From: a virus
Direction: 5' to 3' (one strand)
DNA length: 58,292 nt
Virus record (IMG/VR): IMGVR_UViG_3300030328_005013
Span: 1-58,292 of that record
Positions 31,624 to 40,862 of the stretch are shown here, in pieces. A program made the position numbers and the translations under genes. Each line of letters begins with the position of its first letter. The stretch's first letter is position 1. A model generated the notes under the pieces. The model was given only the letters and a program-made list of their open reading frames with translations. It made no database searches and was not told the DNA's origin.

Positions 31624-32279
31624 TTGTAAATATCAAATTGTTTTTCTATGGTATCTTGTCGAGGGCTAACGAATCCATCTATATCTGAATATCCGTTATA
31701 TTGACAGGCGCAGAGCTTGTCGGGCATATATGAGTTTCCCTCTTTTTGATATTTTCTAAGATGTATATCATGACAAACATTTGCTGATGTCCAGTCAGTC
31801 CAAGATGACCTATCATTCCTCTCAGGAAAATCTTTTACATAGCGTAAAGCGAAGTCTCTATTGTAAGTTATAGCGTGGGCAGTCCCAGCACACATTACCT
31901 TTAGTAAAAAACTTTCTTTAGTTTTTTCTAGTGGGTTTTCGACCCCCTCCTCTCTGGGAGCGCAACCCCAATATAAAAGATCCCAATTATTATTTTTTAG
32001 GCTATTTAGGCATTTAGATATTAAAGAAGCTGTATAATCATAAAAAAATATATCATCCTCAAAAATAGTAAATTGATCTTCTCCACTTAATAATCCAAGT
32101 GTTATAGCATCCCGATGAGCCGCAGAGCACCCCGCTCGCGTGATTGAACTATCTCCCGAGCCAAAATCCACGCCATCAACCCTTGTCAAAAGAGACTCGT
32201 CATCTATTGAAGAAAATTGAGATTTAAATAACTCCCATCTATCTTTTCTTTTTTCTAGGTTAATAACGTAATATTTCAT
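31620..32279 (-). CDS. GT25 family glycosyltransferase
   Basis: The 219-residue protein opens YYVINLEKRKDRWELFKSQF and has GCSAAHRDAITLGL and FTIFEDDIFFYDY. This is the typical GT25 (lipooligosaccharide galactosyltransferase) signature with EDD as the metal motif. The later LLYWGCA and the His-containing AGTAHAITYNR block complete the pattern. Overlaps couple it to its neighbours. Donor could be UDP-galactose or UDP-glucose as in the family. Confidence 0.85.
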   Translation of the reverse strand: MKYYVINLEKRKDRWELFKSQFSSIDDESLLTRVDGVDFGSGDSSITRAGCSAAHRDAITLGLLSGEDQFTIFEDDIFFYDYTASLISKCLNSLKNNNWDLLYWGCAPREEGVENPLEKTKESFLLKVMCAGTAHAITYNRDFALRYVKDFPERNDRSSWTDWTSANVCHDIHLRKYQKEGNSYMPDKLCACQYNGYSDIDGFVSPRQDTIEKQFDIYK

Positions 32280-33114
32280 TTACTTGACCGCATTCTGGAA
32301 TTACTATTTCTCCTAAAATTTCTCCAGTATCTTTATTCATTTTAACAATGCCTCCATCGCACCCTTTGTGCCGCTCAGCCGTAGAAGCTTTTGCAGATGC
32401 TCCAACATACAAAAATTTCTCATCAGTAGATAATCCTCTTAATAAATAAATTGCCTCAGTCTCAATGTGATTTAATGTTTCTAGTTGAGGCGAGGTGTCT
32501 GGATTTTTTACATGATGCTGTTTGCTCACAGAAAAAACACGACCGTTTAATGAATCACAAATCCAAAACCTGTCTTGATGGTATAAAATACTGTGAGAGT
32601 GGTCTCCAAGGAATCTAGACAAGCATAGTGTTTCTTGCGAGTATGGGTTAAATTCATATAGGCAAGATTGTGCATCGAAGCTATCTCTATGGCAAATTAT
32701 CAATAATCTATCATTGTGTCTTTTTATTGTGTTCATGTGCGATCTTTCGCAATTAGGTATACCTTCATGAACTTTCAAAACCTCTCCTTGAAAATTTGTT
32801 TGATATATCCTGTTTGTTTTTGTAGATAGGATATAAATAGAATCTCCAAAGACCTCTATTCCATGAACATCTTCACAGCCCTTTATATCAAATTTATTTT
32901 TTAAATTTAAAGATTCATCAAATGAGCATATTCTTGTATCACAACTAAAACCTGAGTGATCGCCAATTCTAAAGGCGGCAAAAAGTGTTTTGTTAGCTTC
33001 TTCTGTTTTTGCTAATCCAAAACAAACACCCTCATTTTCGTGTGCATATTCCTTTGAGGTTAAATTATAAATACCTCTTGATGTGGAAACTAAAATCACT
33101 TGTCTTTTATCCAC
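32260..33114 (-). CDS. Beta-propeller-like protein (TIGR03032/DUF4915-like)
   Basis: The 284-residue protein is all-beta, with repeated short strands such as LFAAFRIGDHSGF, GIEVFGDSIYIL, ILYHQDRFWICDSLNGRVF and LRGLSTDEKFLYVGAS. These look like 5-6 propeller blades. The ending segment resembles the TIGR03032 family found in sugar clusters. No catalytic residue is obvious. It overlaps the GT25 and epimerase genes; binding to a glycan or acting as a lectin-like partner is a guess. Confidence 0.6.
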   Translation of the reverse strand: MDKRQVILVSTSRGIYNLTSKEYAHENEGVCFGLAKTEEANKTLFAAFRIGDHSGFSCDTRICSFDESLNLKNKFDIKGCEDVHGIEVFGDSIYILSTKTNRIYQTNFQGEVLKVHEGIPNCERSHMNTIKRHNDRLLIICHRDSFDAQSCLYEFNPYSQETLCLSRFLGDHSHSILYHQDRFWICDSLNGRVFSVSKQHHVKNPDTSPQLETLNHIETEAIYLLRGLSTDEKFLYVGASAKASTAERHKGCDGGIVKMNKDTGEILGEIVIPECGQVNEILRY

Positions 33115-33989
33115 TCTGTTAGTTTTACTTTAGGCTCCCACTTTAGCAGTTTTTTTGCTTTTTTATTACTTGCCAAGGTTATTCTAGCCTCTCCTTTGCG
33201 CGGCGGTATATGAACATATTTTCCTCCTACAAAATCTTTAATTTCTAGTATGGAAAAATTTTCTCCAGTCCCTATATTGAATAACTCGCCAACTACTTCT
33301 TTGTTTGATAAGTTTCCAGCCAAAATATTCGCTTCTACAATATCGCTAACGTGGGTGAAATCCCTTCTCTGTTCCCCATCTCCTACAACAGTCATATCTT
33401 CCCCGTTATCTCTTTGCCTTATAAAAATACCAATAACAGGAGCATATTGGCCCTTAATTGGTTGTCTCTCTCCATAAACATTGAAGTATCTAAAAAATAC
33501 GGTTTCTAGGCCAAAAAGATCTGTATACATTTTACAAAGCTCTTCTCCCCCTACTTTTGTTACAGAGTAAGGATTTAAACAATCTTTTTGCATTGTTTCT
33601 ACGTTTGGAATATCATTTGCTAGGCCATAGGCCGAAGATGTAGAGCTATAAATTACTCTTTTTACGCCAGCCTCTTTCGCACATTGTAAAATAGTGCAAG
33701 TTCCTAAAAAATTGCTTTTAGCGGCTAAGATGGGGTTTAATAAAGTAGGTTGTATTCTGGCTTCGGCAGCTATGTGGAAAACTAAATCAACGCCTTTAAA
33801 TAGGGGTTTGATGTTATCATAATCACATATATCTAAAATATAATTATTGGCTTTTTCGTTCCAATAAAATTGGTCATGTGCGTCACTTGATTCGTTATCA
33901 ATAACTGTTACTTCATAGTCTAAAGAAAGTAGTTTGTCTACTAAGTTTGATCCTATGAAACCTGCTCCTCCTGTTACAATAGCTTTCAT
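33096..33989 (-). CDS. NAD-dependent sugar epimerase/dehydratase
   Basis: The 297-residue protein has TGGAGFIGSNLVDKLL as the NAD motif, HIAAEARIQPTL, YSSTSSAYG, catalytic YSVTK and NVYGERQPIKGQYAPVI. This places it in the UDP-glucose 4-epimerase/WbpP-like group of extended short-chain dehydrogenases. The substrate is not clear; a UDP-N-acetylhexosamine 4-epimerase would be typical. It overlaps the GT4 and propeller genes. Confidence 0.85.
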   Translation of the reverse strand: MKAIVTGGAGFIGSNLVDKLLSLDYEVTVIDNESSDAHDQFYWNEKANNYILDICDYDNIKPLFKGVDLVFHIAAEARIQPTLLNPILAAKSNFLGTCTILQCAKEAGVKRVIYSSTSSAYGLANDIPNVETMQKDCLNPYSVTKVGGEELCKMYTDLFGLETVFFRYFNVYGERQPIKGQYAPVIGIFIRQRDNGEDMTVVGDGEQRRDFTHVSDIVEANILAGNLSNKEVVGELFNIGTGENFSILEIKDFVGGKYVHIPPRKGEARITLASNKKAKKLLKWEPKVKLTEWIKDK

Positions 33990-34834
33990 TTATGTTTATT
34001 ATAGAGATTTAAAATATTCTGAGCAACAGTAAATTTAGAAAACTTATACTGCGCCCACTGTGTCCATTCGCTTAATATAACTGAATGGTAGTGGGTAAAG
34101 TGATTTAATAATCTGTTATATGTGTCATTAATGGATTTTTCATTAGGCTCCGCTACACAAAAGTCAGGACAAAGGTTTGAGTTTGGGTTATCGCTGCAAA
34201 CAAGAGGTATGGCCCCGCAAGCCATTGCTTCTAAAGCTGTTAGACCTAACCCTTCAAACTTAGAAGGTAAAGCAACTATTTTGCTTGAATTATAAAATTG
34301 ATTAAGGACCACATCGCTTACTAATCCTACATATTCCCCGCTAGAACAGCCTCCTTGGGGGGCTATAACATATTTTTCTATATTATCTAATAGATTAAAT
34401 CTTTTATTAGGGTCTTCATGGCGACCAACATATAAACAATTTATTTCTCTTTTTATTTGAGGATCATAAAATACATCCTTTATAGGATTCCATATAACGT
34501 GGGATTCTACTCCCACTTTTTCTAATTGTTCTTTCACGGGAGGGCTTATGCAGGTAACGACATCCGCTTCCGCGACTTGTTCTTTAAGCCTTTCTATTGG
34601 AAAATCTGCTATATGAGGAGGGATGTCTAAAACATTGAAGATTTTAAAACCTTTTTGAGATAGAGCCGAGTCTTTGTGTTGGACATCTACATCTGCATAA
34701 TCAAAATTATTACAATAAACAAAATCATAGTCGTCTCCCGTTACGACTTCGTTTTCTAAGCCCAAAAAACCCTCCCCTATTCTAATTACTTGGCATGTGT
34801 ATCCCTTGTTCCCATATAATTTTATTTTAGTCAT
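33986..34834 (-). CDS. GT4-like glycosyltransferase
   Basis: The 282-residue protein is a small GT-B enzyme. The N-lobe ends with EADVVTCISPPVKEQL. The C-lobe has LYVGRHEDPNKRFNLL and IVALPSKFEGLGLTALEAMACGAIPLVCSDN, the E-x7-E sugar-nucleotide motif of GT4. No membrane segment. It is coupled to the epimerase downstream and a GT2-like enzyme upstream. Confidence 0.85.
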   Translation of the reverse strand: MTKIKLYGNKGYTCQVIRIGEGFLGLENEVVTGDDYDFVYCNNFDYADVDVQHKDSALSQKGFKIFNVLDIPPHIADFPIERLKEQVAEADVVTCISPPVKEQLEKVGVESHVIWNPIKDVFYDPQIKREINCLYVGRHEDPNKRFNLLDNIEKYVIAPQGGCSSGEYVGLVSDVVLNQFYNSSKIVALPSKFEGLGLTALEAMACGAIPLVCSDNPNSNLCPDFCVAEPNEKSINDTYNRLLNHFTHYHSVILSEWTQWAQYKFSKFTVAQNILNLYNKHK

Positions 34835-35591
34835 CGTAAATACTGTTCACTTTAGGCATTGGTTCGCCTGTCTTTTTGTAATACTCTTCATCAAACTCTA
34901 AGCAATGGTTTTCGTGGTTCCACTTGTAAGAGCAAGCCCCAAAATGTCTGTGTTGATACTCAACCTTTCTTTTGCCTATCCTGTTATTCAGCCAACTATA
35001 GTGTTTTATTAAGGCAACTCCCTCAGGGATAGTTGTTAATTCTTCTACTTGGCTGTGTCTAAAGAATTCCCCATCCTTGCCATAGGCAATATCATTATCC
35101 CAAATAAACTGCGCTAGTCTATAATCGTTAATCTTTGTTTTAAATATTCTCGGTGGGCGAAAAGGTTCTTCTAAATAATGATCTGTATCAAAAACAAAGT
35201 TTCTGAGACTTATTTTAAATAAGTTTTTATCAGAAGTCTCTACATATTTTTCTATCTCTTCAATATCTCTTTCGGTATAAAATTCGTCAGAATCAACTAA
35301 CCAAATGTAGTCTAGATCATATTTAATTAAGTAAAATAGAGCATGATTTCTAGCCTCTGCTTCAGAAATATACTGGGGTGTATCTACTAAATGTTTTAGT
35401 CTCTTTTGCTCAACCAGTTCTCTTAGTAGATCTGTGGTATGGTCGTGAAAAGAATCTATACCTTTATATTCTTTAAATGGGACAGAAACAGCAGATACTA
35501 TATGGTTATCCCTTTTAAGAAAAGGCTCAATAGACTCTAATACATATTCTTCAGTATTGTAGCCGCAAAATATAATTCCAAATTTTTTCAT
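34827..35591 (-). CDS. GT2-like glycosyltransferase
   Basis: Taking the ATG that overlaps the previous stop as ATGA gives 254 residues. FGIIFCGYNTEEYVLESIEPFL is the GT-A start, EAEARNHALFYLIKY precedes YIWLVDSDEFYTERDIEEIE, and DSDE is the DxD metal motif. The C-terminal part (HFGACSYKWNHE) is aromatic and may bind an acceptor. It belongs to a phage cluster of several related GT-A proteins. Confidence 0.75.
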   Translation of the reverse strand: MKKFGIIFCGYNTEEYVLESIEPFLKRDNHIVSAVSVPFKEYKGIDSFHDHTTDLLRELVEQKRLKHLVDTPQYISEAEARNHALFYLIKYDLDYIWLVDSDEFYTERDIEEIEKYVETSDKNLFKISLRNFVFDTDHYLEEPFRPPRIFKTKINDYRLAQFIWDNDIAYGKDGEFFRHSQVEELTTIPEGVALIKHYSWLNNRIGKRKVEYQHRHFGACSYKWNHENHCLEFDEEYYKKTGEPMPKVNSIYDD

Positions 35592-36364
35592 AAACTGGGC
35601 CAAAGTGGCATTGGTAAATTATGTGGTTGTTTTCTGGGGTCTCCAGATTTTACTTCTTCTGGTTCGAAGTCTGGTGAGTCTATACCAGTTTTTCTTTTAT
35701 GCCAGATTTTTCCCCAAAAGTTTTTATTTATATTGTTTTTATCTTCTAGGTTAAGATATCCTAAGTGAATTATTTTAGGGTCATGTTCGGCAAAAGATAC
35801 TCTTCCTATACATGGAATTAACTGACCTTGATCATCAATTAATTCGCAAGTATCACTTTTTTCAGGATCAAAAGTGCCATCGTTTTTTAATGAGAAGTTT
35901 ACAGAACCCCTATTTGTCCCATCTCTCGTATGAATATACCATTTATAACCTATATTAACAAAACTGTGAACATCTTCATAGAGGTCTATCGTTGGCAACA
36001 TTATACTACAGGGAAAGTCGTGCCTGTTGATTTCAGTAAATAACTCTTTAAATGTGTATTTAGACCCAGATATTCTTTCGTCTAGATCTAATTGTATAAC
36101 AAAATTGTGACTACACGCTTTAAGACCTGCATCTTTTAGTCTTCCGTCCCAATATAAATCTTTGTTTGGGTCTAAATCAGTAGATACAATTTTTATGCGA
36201 TCAGAAAAAGTTGTTTTGTTTATTTCTGTCTTAATTTCTTCAACTTGATTTTCCAAGGTGCTTACAACCACCTCATCAACATAATAAAACCAATTTTCAA
36301 ACACTTGCTTAAAACAAAAGTCGAAGTTGTTTAAATTAAATGCAGTTGTATATAATGAGATCAT
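35588..36364 (-). CDS. GT2-like glycosyltransferase, diverged
   Basis: The 258-residue protein has the GT-A plan: ISLYTTAFNLNNFDFCFKQV, WFYYVDEVVVSTLENQ, then LKACSHNFVIQLDLDERISG, where DLDER is the metal motif. Its C-terminal half (YKWYIHTRDGTNRG ... IIHLGYLN) has no match I recall. It may descend from the same ancestor as its neighbours by duplication. Confidence 0.65.
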   Translation of the reverse strand: MISLYTTAFNLNNFDFCFKQVFENWFYYVDEVVVSTLENQVEEIKTEINKTTFSDRIKIVSTDLDPNKDLYWDGRLKDAGLKACSHNFVIQLDLDERISGSKYTFKELFTEINRHDFPCSIMLPTIDLYEDVHSFVNIGYKWYIHTRDGTNRGSVNFSLKNDGTFDPEKSDTCELIDDQGQLIPCIGRVSFAEHDPKIIHLGYLNLEDKNNINKNFWGKIWHKRKTGIDSPDFEPEEVKSGDPRKQPHNLPMPLWPSL

Positions 36365-37200
36365 TTGAATATGGGTTTAAAAATTGAAAAATCATGCTTA
36401 TCAATTAAGCCTTCTCTCTGATCTAGAACCTCATACCTATACCAGTCGTTTAAAAACTTATCAAAATCAATACACTCCCGCATATCATCGGTTAGATGAT
36501 TCTTTAAACAATCTTCAACAGATTTTATGTTGAGAGGATTAAACCCTTGATCATAAATTTCTTTTAGAAGTTTTGCTCTGTTTTCATATCTTTTTTTAAT
36601 TAGATTGTGATCATTTTCAAAGCCTAAAACAAGGTGATTGCTGTTAGGGAAAAAATAATATTTAAAATTGTGTTTAATAAAGTGATATGCATCTTGCCTT
36701 CTTTCAGATCTTACATTTTTTTGATACTCTTTTTTCCAAAAAGGATGATTGGATATTTCCGTTGTTTTTGAAACACCCGCGATTCCTTCATGTGGGTTAT
36801 TAACAAAACGAGTCTCTTCATTTAATTTAAATAAAAATCTTTTGTTATAGAGATAAGTTCCATCAATATTTAAATCATCTAACTCTGCACATAATTTCTT
36901 TAAGTTTTTTGTAAAATCTGGCGAAAGTCTCTCTAGGCTGTCTATTGTCAAAAACCAATCACCTATTATTATTGGCCCCTGAAACAAACAATGGTTTCTA
37001 CTAAAATCTAACCTATTGCACCATTTAGTATAGATGATCTCCCCCTCTCCTTTAACACTTTCTAGATAATCTGCGCCACTATCCTTGGGGTAGTGGAATG
37101 TCCAAACCAAGCCGTCAAAGTCATCTTTGATTGGTTCTATAAGTTCACGAAGGTCTTTTTCATGACCTTCATTAGTTACTCCTATAAGCCATAATCTCAT
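36361..37200 (-). CDS. GT-A-like glycosyltransferase, diverged
   Basis: The 279-residue protein contains DFDGLVWTFHYPKDS, EIIYTKWCNRLDFSRNHCL and GDWFLTIDSLERLS. The last is a DxD-like element (D-S-L-E) in a GT-A-like context. The C-terminal part, LLKEIYDQGFNPLNIKSVEDCL, is helical. Assignment to the glycan island is by position and fold resemblance only; the donor cannot be told. Confidence 0.5.
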   Translation of the reverse strand: MRLWLIGVTNEGHEKDLRELIEPIKDDFDGLVWTFHYPKDSGADYLESVKGEGEIIYTKWCNRLDFSRNHCLFQGPIIIGDWFLTIDSLERLSPDFTKNLKKLCAELDDLNIDGTYLYNKRFLFKLNEETRFVNNPHEGIAGVSKTTEISNHPFWKKEYQKNVRSERRQDAYHFIKHNFKYYFFPNSNHLVLGFENDHNLIKKRYENRAKLLKEIYDQGFNPLNIKSVEDCLKNHLTDDMRECIDFDKFLNDWYRYEVLDQREGLIDKHDFSIFKPIFK

Positions 37201-37931
37201 CCTATGTGTTCTGAATATATTTTATTAGTATTAAAAAAGGAAAATGGTGTTCTTGAATTTGTTGCGCCTTTTAATAAATCACCAGACATTAGCTCGCAGT
37301 GATAAGAGCCAAGTTTGTCTAAATAGTTTTGAGCAGACTTCCAAGCGATAAAAACCTCTGTAGTTCTGTTTATATTTGGCTGGAAAGTGAATGTAGGGCC
37401 ATATTTAGTATAGTTAATTGCTTGAGTATATATATTATCATTCTCAACTAAGTGATTGCCCTCAGGCTCTCCGAAGTCTTTAGATCCGTTAAATCTTACG
37501 CAAAGTTGATTTGGATTATCATCAAGAAACTTTAAGGAATCTTTAAAAACCTCCTCTAAACAAACTTTAGAATTAAATATCCAGTCGTCTTCCAACCACA
37601 GAGAATATTTTTGTTTTCTAATTTCTAGGTCCGAATATGCTGTATAAATATCTTTAAAATATCCTGCCGAGTGAGACAAGTGGTTCTCAGAGTGATGCAC
37701 TATATCTTCTTTTGATTCTAGAACCCTAATATCGAGATATGAACAAAATGATTTTATTTCATATGCTATGTCTTCTTCCCCATCTCTTGATTTTAGGTGA
37801 AGAAGTTTGTTTGAAAAAATTGACAGGTCTATCTGGCTATGAAGTTTGTTAAGACAATCCTGATAAGTGTGTCTGCCACCATGACCCATAGTGGTGCTAA
37901 AAACAATAAGATTTAAAGGAAGTGTAGACAT
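37197..37931 (-). CDS. Glycosyltransferase-like protein, first gene of the glycan run
   Basis: The 244-residue protein has LNLIVFSTTMGHGG, and YSLWLEDDWIFNSKVCLEEVF resembles a GT-A strand with an EDD metal motif. FNTNKIYSEHIG closes the protein. It is the most upstream gene of the 28-38 kb glycan run. Its ATG lies 2 bases after a long hairpin that buries the only Shine-Dalgarno-like sequence, AGAGG. Confidence 0.55.
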   Translation of the reverse strand: MSTLPLNLIVFSTTMGHGGRHTYQDCLNKLHSQIDLSIFSNKLLHLKSRDGEEDIAYEIKSFCSYLDIRVLESKEDIVHHSENHLSHSAGYFKDIYTAYSDLEIRKQKYSLWLEDDWIFNSKVCLEEVFKDSLKFLDDNPNQLCVRFNGSKDFGEPEGNHLVENDNIYTQAINYTKYGPTFTFQPNINRTTEVFIAWKSAQNYLDKLGSYHCELMSGDLLKGATNSRTPFSFFNTNKIYSEHIG

Positions 37932-37933
37932 AA

Positions 37934-37966
37934 AACCTCTGGGCCTTAGTATCAGACCCAGAGGTT
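37934..37966 (-). promoter_or_regulatory. Hairpin hiding the Shine-Dalgarno of the first glycan gene
   Basis: A perfect 10-bp stem, AACCTCTGGG (37934-37943) with CCCAGAGGTT (37957-37966), encloses 13 bases. On the minus strand the 3' arm contains AGAGG, which stands 4 bases before the ATG at 37931. The structure would block ribosome access; it has only a four-T tail, so a terminator role is weaker. Confidence 0.6.
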
Positions 37967-38032
37967 ACTATGACCTCAAGGAAATAAATCCTCGACCTGT
38001 CTTATTGTAGAATTAATTGTTATTTTTGTCAA

Positions 38033-38152
38033 CTAATCCTCAATAATCTCTTCGCTGATTTTGCCTAGTATATAGGCAAGTGTCTCATCAGTCTCAAAAT
38101 CTGGGGTAGGAACCTCTATTTCCTCATCATTTATTGTGTGCAGGTTAGTCAT
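38033..38152 (-). CDS. Possible tiny acidic protein (39 residues)
   Basis: An ATG frame between the NrdA stop and the glycan operon reads MTNLHTINDEEIEVPTPDFE and continues to ISEEIIED. It is highly acidic with an amphipathic end. It fills most of a 258-base gap that holds no other gene, but it is short and has no clear Shine-Dalgarno. No similarity is recognised. Confidence 0.45.
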   Translation of the reverse strand: MTNLHTINDEEIEVPTPDFETDETLAYILGKISEEIIED

Positions 38153-38189
38153 AGTATGACTTTCTACACACAAAATTTACAAAACGGAA

Positions 38190-39836
38190 CTAACCCTCAC
38201 AAGAAGAACAATTTAGTATTGATCTAGCTAATTCTTGACTAGGGTTAGCACTTCTTTGATAATAAAAACTCTTAACTCCTTGTTCCCAGCCGAAAATAAG
38301 TAATTCGCTAACTTGTTTCGGTGGACATTTAGGAGAAATCATTACGTTTAGGCTTTGACCTTGATCAATATATTTCTGTCTCTGAGCAGCCTGTATCACT
38401 ATCTCTTTTTGGGAAATTTCACCGAAAGTTTTAAATACATCTTTTTCATGTTCTGACAGAAAGTCTAAATGTTGAACAGATCCTCCTTTTACTAAAATTG
38501 ACTTCCAAGTAGTCGCATTGTTTTTGCCTTTCTCTTCAAGGAGTTCTTCTAGATGGGGGTTTTTATATGTGAATTTTCCCTTGGCTAAATCCTTGGTAAA
38601 ATAATTACTATTTAATGGCTCAATAGATGGAGAAACTTGACCGAGAATAAATGAGCTAGATGTAGTGGGAGCAATCGCCATAGTGGTCATATTCCTTTTT
38701 CCATAGCCACGAAGATGTTCTGGTTCCCCAAATTCTTCTGCTAATTTGGAAGTAGCTCTGTCGCATCTTTCTCTAATTATATTATGTATCTCTGCATTTA
38801 AAAACTGAGCCTCTAATCCTTCAAAAGCAATATTCTTAGATTGTAAGAGAGAGTGCCAACCGAGAACCCCAAGACCCAAAGCTCTTTGTCTTTTTGCAAA
38901 GTTATGACAAGACTTCATAAAAGGAATGTTTTCTGTTTTGTAGATATATTCCTCCATAACTGCGTCCAGAAACTGAACGAGGGTTTCAACCGCATCGGTT
39001 TCTTTTATTTCGTCCCACCTGAGAAGATTTAAAGAAGACAGACAACAAACAAAAGATTCATCCTCTGATGAATGTAGGGCTATCTCACTGCAAAGATTAG
39101 AAGCGTGGATTTTGAGTTTCTTATCCTTGTATGCTTGTGGAGCATTGTTGTTGGCGTTATCTGTAAAAAATATGTATGGGTATCCTGTTTCAAATCTTTT
39201 CTTTATTACATTCGCCCAAACCTTTCTTTTATCTTTATCTCCATCTACCATTGATTGCATCCACTTATCATCAATACAAACAGCAAACGACATTTCTTGG
39301 ATAGGGTTTCCTTCACTTCTAATTCTTAAAAATTCCTCGATATCAGGGTGATCTATAGGAAGATATGCTGCGAAAGATCCTCTTCTTACATGTCCTTGAG
39401 AAACAATAGAAGCAACCTTGTCGAATAGTTCCATGAAATAAACTGCGCCAGCAGAAACTCCTCCCACGCTAATTGGAATTCCTCTTGCTCTTAAATCACC
39501 AAAATACCCTGATGTCCCAGAACCATGTTTTGTTTGCATTCCAACTTCCGCTTGTTTGCGAAGAATAGAATCCATTTTATCGTCAACATAAACGCCGTTA
39601 CAAGAAATGGGTAATCCTCTGTCTCTGCCAAAATTGGACCAAACAGGACTAGCGAGAGAATAAAACCCTCTCTTCATATAATCTTCAAACTTATCCGCAA
39701 ACCCACTCTGCCTTAAATATTTTTCAGCAGCTTCAGCAATAGCTCTTATTCTTTTTTTAGGGCTTTCTCCTTTTTGTAAGTAGCCTCTTTCAAGAAATTG
39801 TTTAGAATCTTCGTTTAGCCAATAATAGTCTTTCAT
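38190..39836 (-). CDS. nrdA: Ribonucleotide reductase class Ia, large subunit
   Basis: The 548-residue protein has LPISCNGVYVDD (redox Cys), ASNLCSEIAL (Asn, thiyl-radical Cys and Glu of the active site), SFVCCLSSLNL (second redox Cys) and NMTTMAIAPTTSSSFILGQ with SIEP. The N-terminal ATP-cone is missing, so overall activity control by ATP/dATP is probably absent. The C-terminus ends CSSCEG, giving the swinging CxxC. It is coupled to NrdB by a one-base overlap. Supplies dNTPs for phage DNA. Confidence 0.94.
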   Translation of the reverse strand: MKDYYWLNEDSKQFLERGYLQKGESPKKRIRAIAEAAEKYLRQSGFADKFEDYMKRGFYSLASPVWSNFGRDRGLPISCNGVYVDDKMDSILRKQAEVGMQTKHGSGTSGYFGDLRARGIPISVGGVSAGAVYFMELFDKVASIVSQGHVRRGSFAAYLPIDHPDIEEFLRIRSEGNPIQEMSFAVCIDDKWMQSMVDGDKDKRKVWANVIKKRFETGYPYIFFTDNANNNAPQAYKDKKLKIHASNLCSEIALHSSEDESFVCCLSSLNLLRWDEIKETDAVETLVQFLDAVMEEYIYKTENIPFMKSCHNFAKRQRALGLGVLGWHSLLQSKNIAFEGLEAQFLNAEIHNIIRERCDRATSKLAEEFGEPEHLRGYGKRNMTTMAIAPTTSSSFILGQVSPSIEPLNSNYFTKDLAKGKFTYKNPHLEELLEEKGKNNATTWKSILVKGGSVQHLDFLSEHEKDVFKTFGEISQKEIVIQAAQRQKYIDQGQSLNVMISPKCPPKQVSELLIFGWEQGVKSFYYQRSANPSQELARSILNCSSCEG

Positions 39837-40807
39837 TAAAATAAATCTTCAGCGTCAAATGTTTGAGAGTTTTTTGCGTATTCTACAGGGCGCGTATGAA
39901 AAAAATCAGTGGCGTTATTCCCAAGTAACTCTTCTTCAAACCAGATTGTATTCACTAATAGCTCCTTGTCAACGTCAAATGCCTTCTTAAAGCCAATTTG
40001 TTCTAATGATTCGTTAATTCTGTTCTTAATAAATTCTTTTAAAATCGGTGCGCTTATGCCCTTCTCATTATAACCATTGATCATCCAATCTACAATTTGA
40101 GATTCTGCCTTAAAAGCGGCTTGTGATTCTTCTAAAATCTTCTCTTCAAGACCATCATCAAAAAGCTCTGGATGCTCTTCTCTAATTGTGTTGATTATCT
40201 TAATTCCAGCTAAAGCATGAATATTTTCTTCGTTCCTTGTATATTTTACCTGCTGACCAGTATCCTTTAAGACATTCTTGTAGCGATTAAACCAATTAAT
40301 TACATAAAACTGGCTAAACAGTGAAACATTCTCTACAAAAAGTGTAAATAAAATAAGAGCATAAACATATTGCTTTTTAGAGTCTTTATAAAATCTGTGA
40401 GTGTATTTCCTCAGATAATTTACCCTACCCTCAATAAAATCGAGCTTAAGGTTCTGCTCGAAAATATCCTCCAATCCTAATACTTTCAGTAATCTCTCAT
40501 AAGCGTTATTGTGGATAACTTCCACATTAGCCATAACATACCCTAAATCAGTCAAACTGGGGTGAGGTAGATTGTCCCCTAGCTTACTCCAAAATTTCTT
40601 TACCGCAACTTCAATTTGGCCAATAGCAGAGAGAGTCCTGATGATCATCTCTCTTTCTGTATCATTTAAATTTACGCTAAAATCTTGCACATCACTGGTA
40701 AAACTAAATTCTTTATCTGTCCAAAAGCCGTTATGCATGGCCTCAATAAATTCTTCTGCCCAAGGGTAGTGATCTGGCTTTCTGGATATTTGTTCTTCAA
40801 AAATCAT
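39836..40807 (-). CDS. nrdB: Ribonucleotide reductase class Ia, small subunit
   Basis: The 323-residue ferritin-like protein has the radical-site motif NVEVIHNNAYERLLK, whose Tyr aligns with the E-x-x-H-x-x-x-Y of E. coli NrdB. Further metal ligands lie in NVSLFSQF, RNEENIHA and the E-rich helices after it. It is slightly shorter than the ~375-residue enterobacterial form. It should house the diiron-tyrosyl radical. It starts at a promoter with a short leader and lacks a Shine-Dalgarno. Confidence 0.93.
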   Translation of the reverse strand: MIFEEQISRKPDHYPWAEEFIEAMHNGFWTDKEFSFTSDVQDFSVNLNDTEREMIIRTLSAIGQIEVAVKKFWSKLGDNLPHPSLTDLGYVMANVEVIHNNAYERLLKVLGLEDIFEQNLKLDFIEGRVNYLRKYTHRFYKDSKKQYVYALILFTLFVENVSLFSQFYVINWFNRYKNVLKDTGQQVKYTRNEENIHALAGIKIINTIREEHPELFDDGLEEKILEESQAAFKAESQIVDWMINGYNEKGISAPILKEFIKNRINESLEQIGFKKAFDVDKELLVNTIWFEEELLGNNATDFFHTRPVEYAKNSQTFDAEDLF

Positions 40808-40822
40808 TTCGTAAAGTTACAC

Positions 40823-40851
40823 ATGTTAGGGGGTGCTAAGAAACCCGTCAA
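40823..40851 (-). promoter_or_regulatory. Promoter of nrdBA
   Basis: On the minus strand TTGACG (40846-40851), a 17-base spacer and TAACAT (40823-40828) lie 15 bases before the ATG at 40807, leaving a leader of about 8 bases without a Shine-Dalgarno. Confidence 0.55.
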
Positions 40852-40862
40852 TCGCTTTTTCT

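Noticed and set aside
25521-37931. The glycan island as bacterial DNA with a prophage nearby
   Set aside because: It is flanked closely by phage replication and nucleotide genes, has similar base composition and the same overlap style, and no integrase or attachment site is seen.
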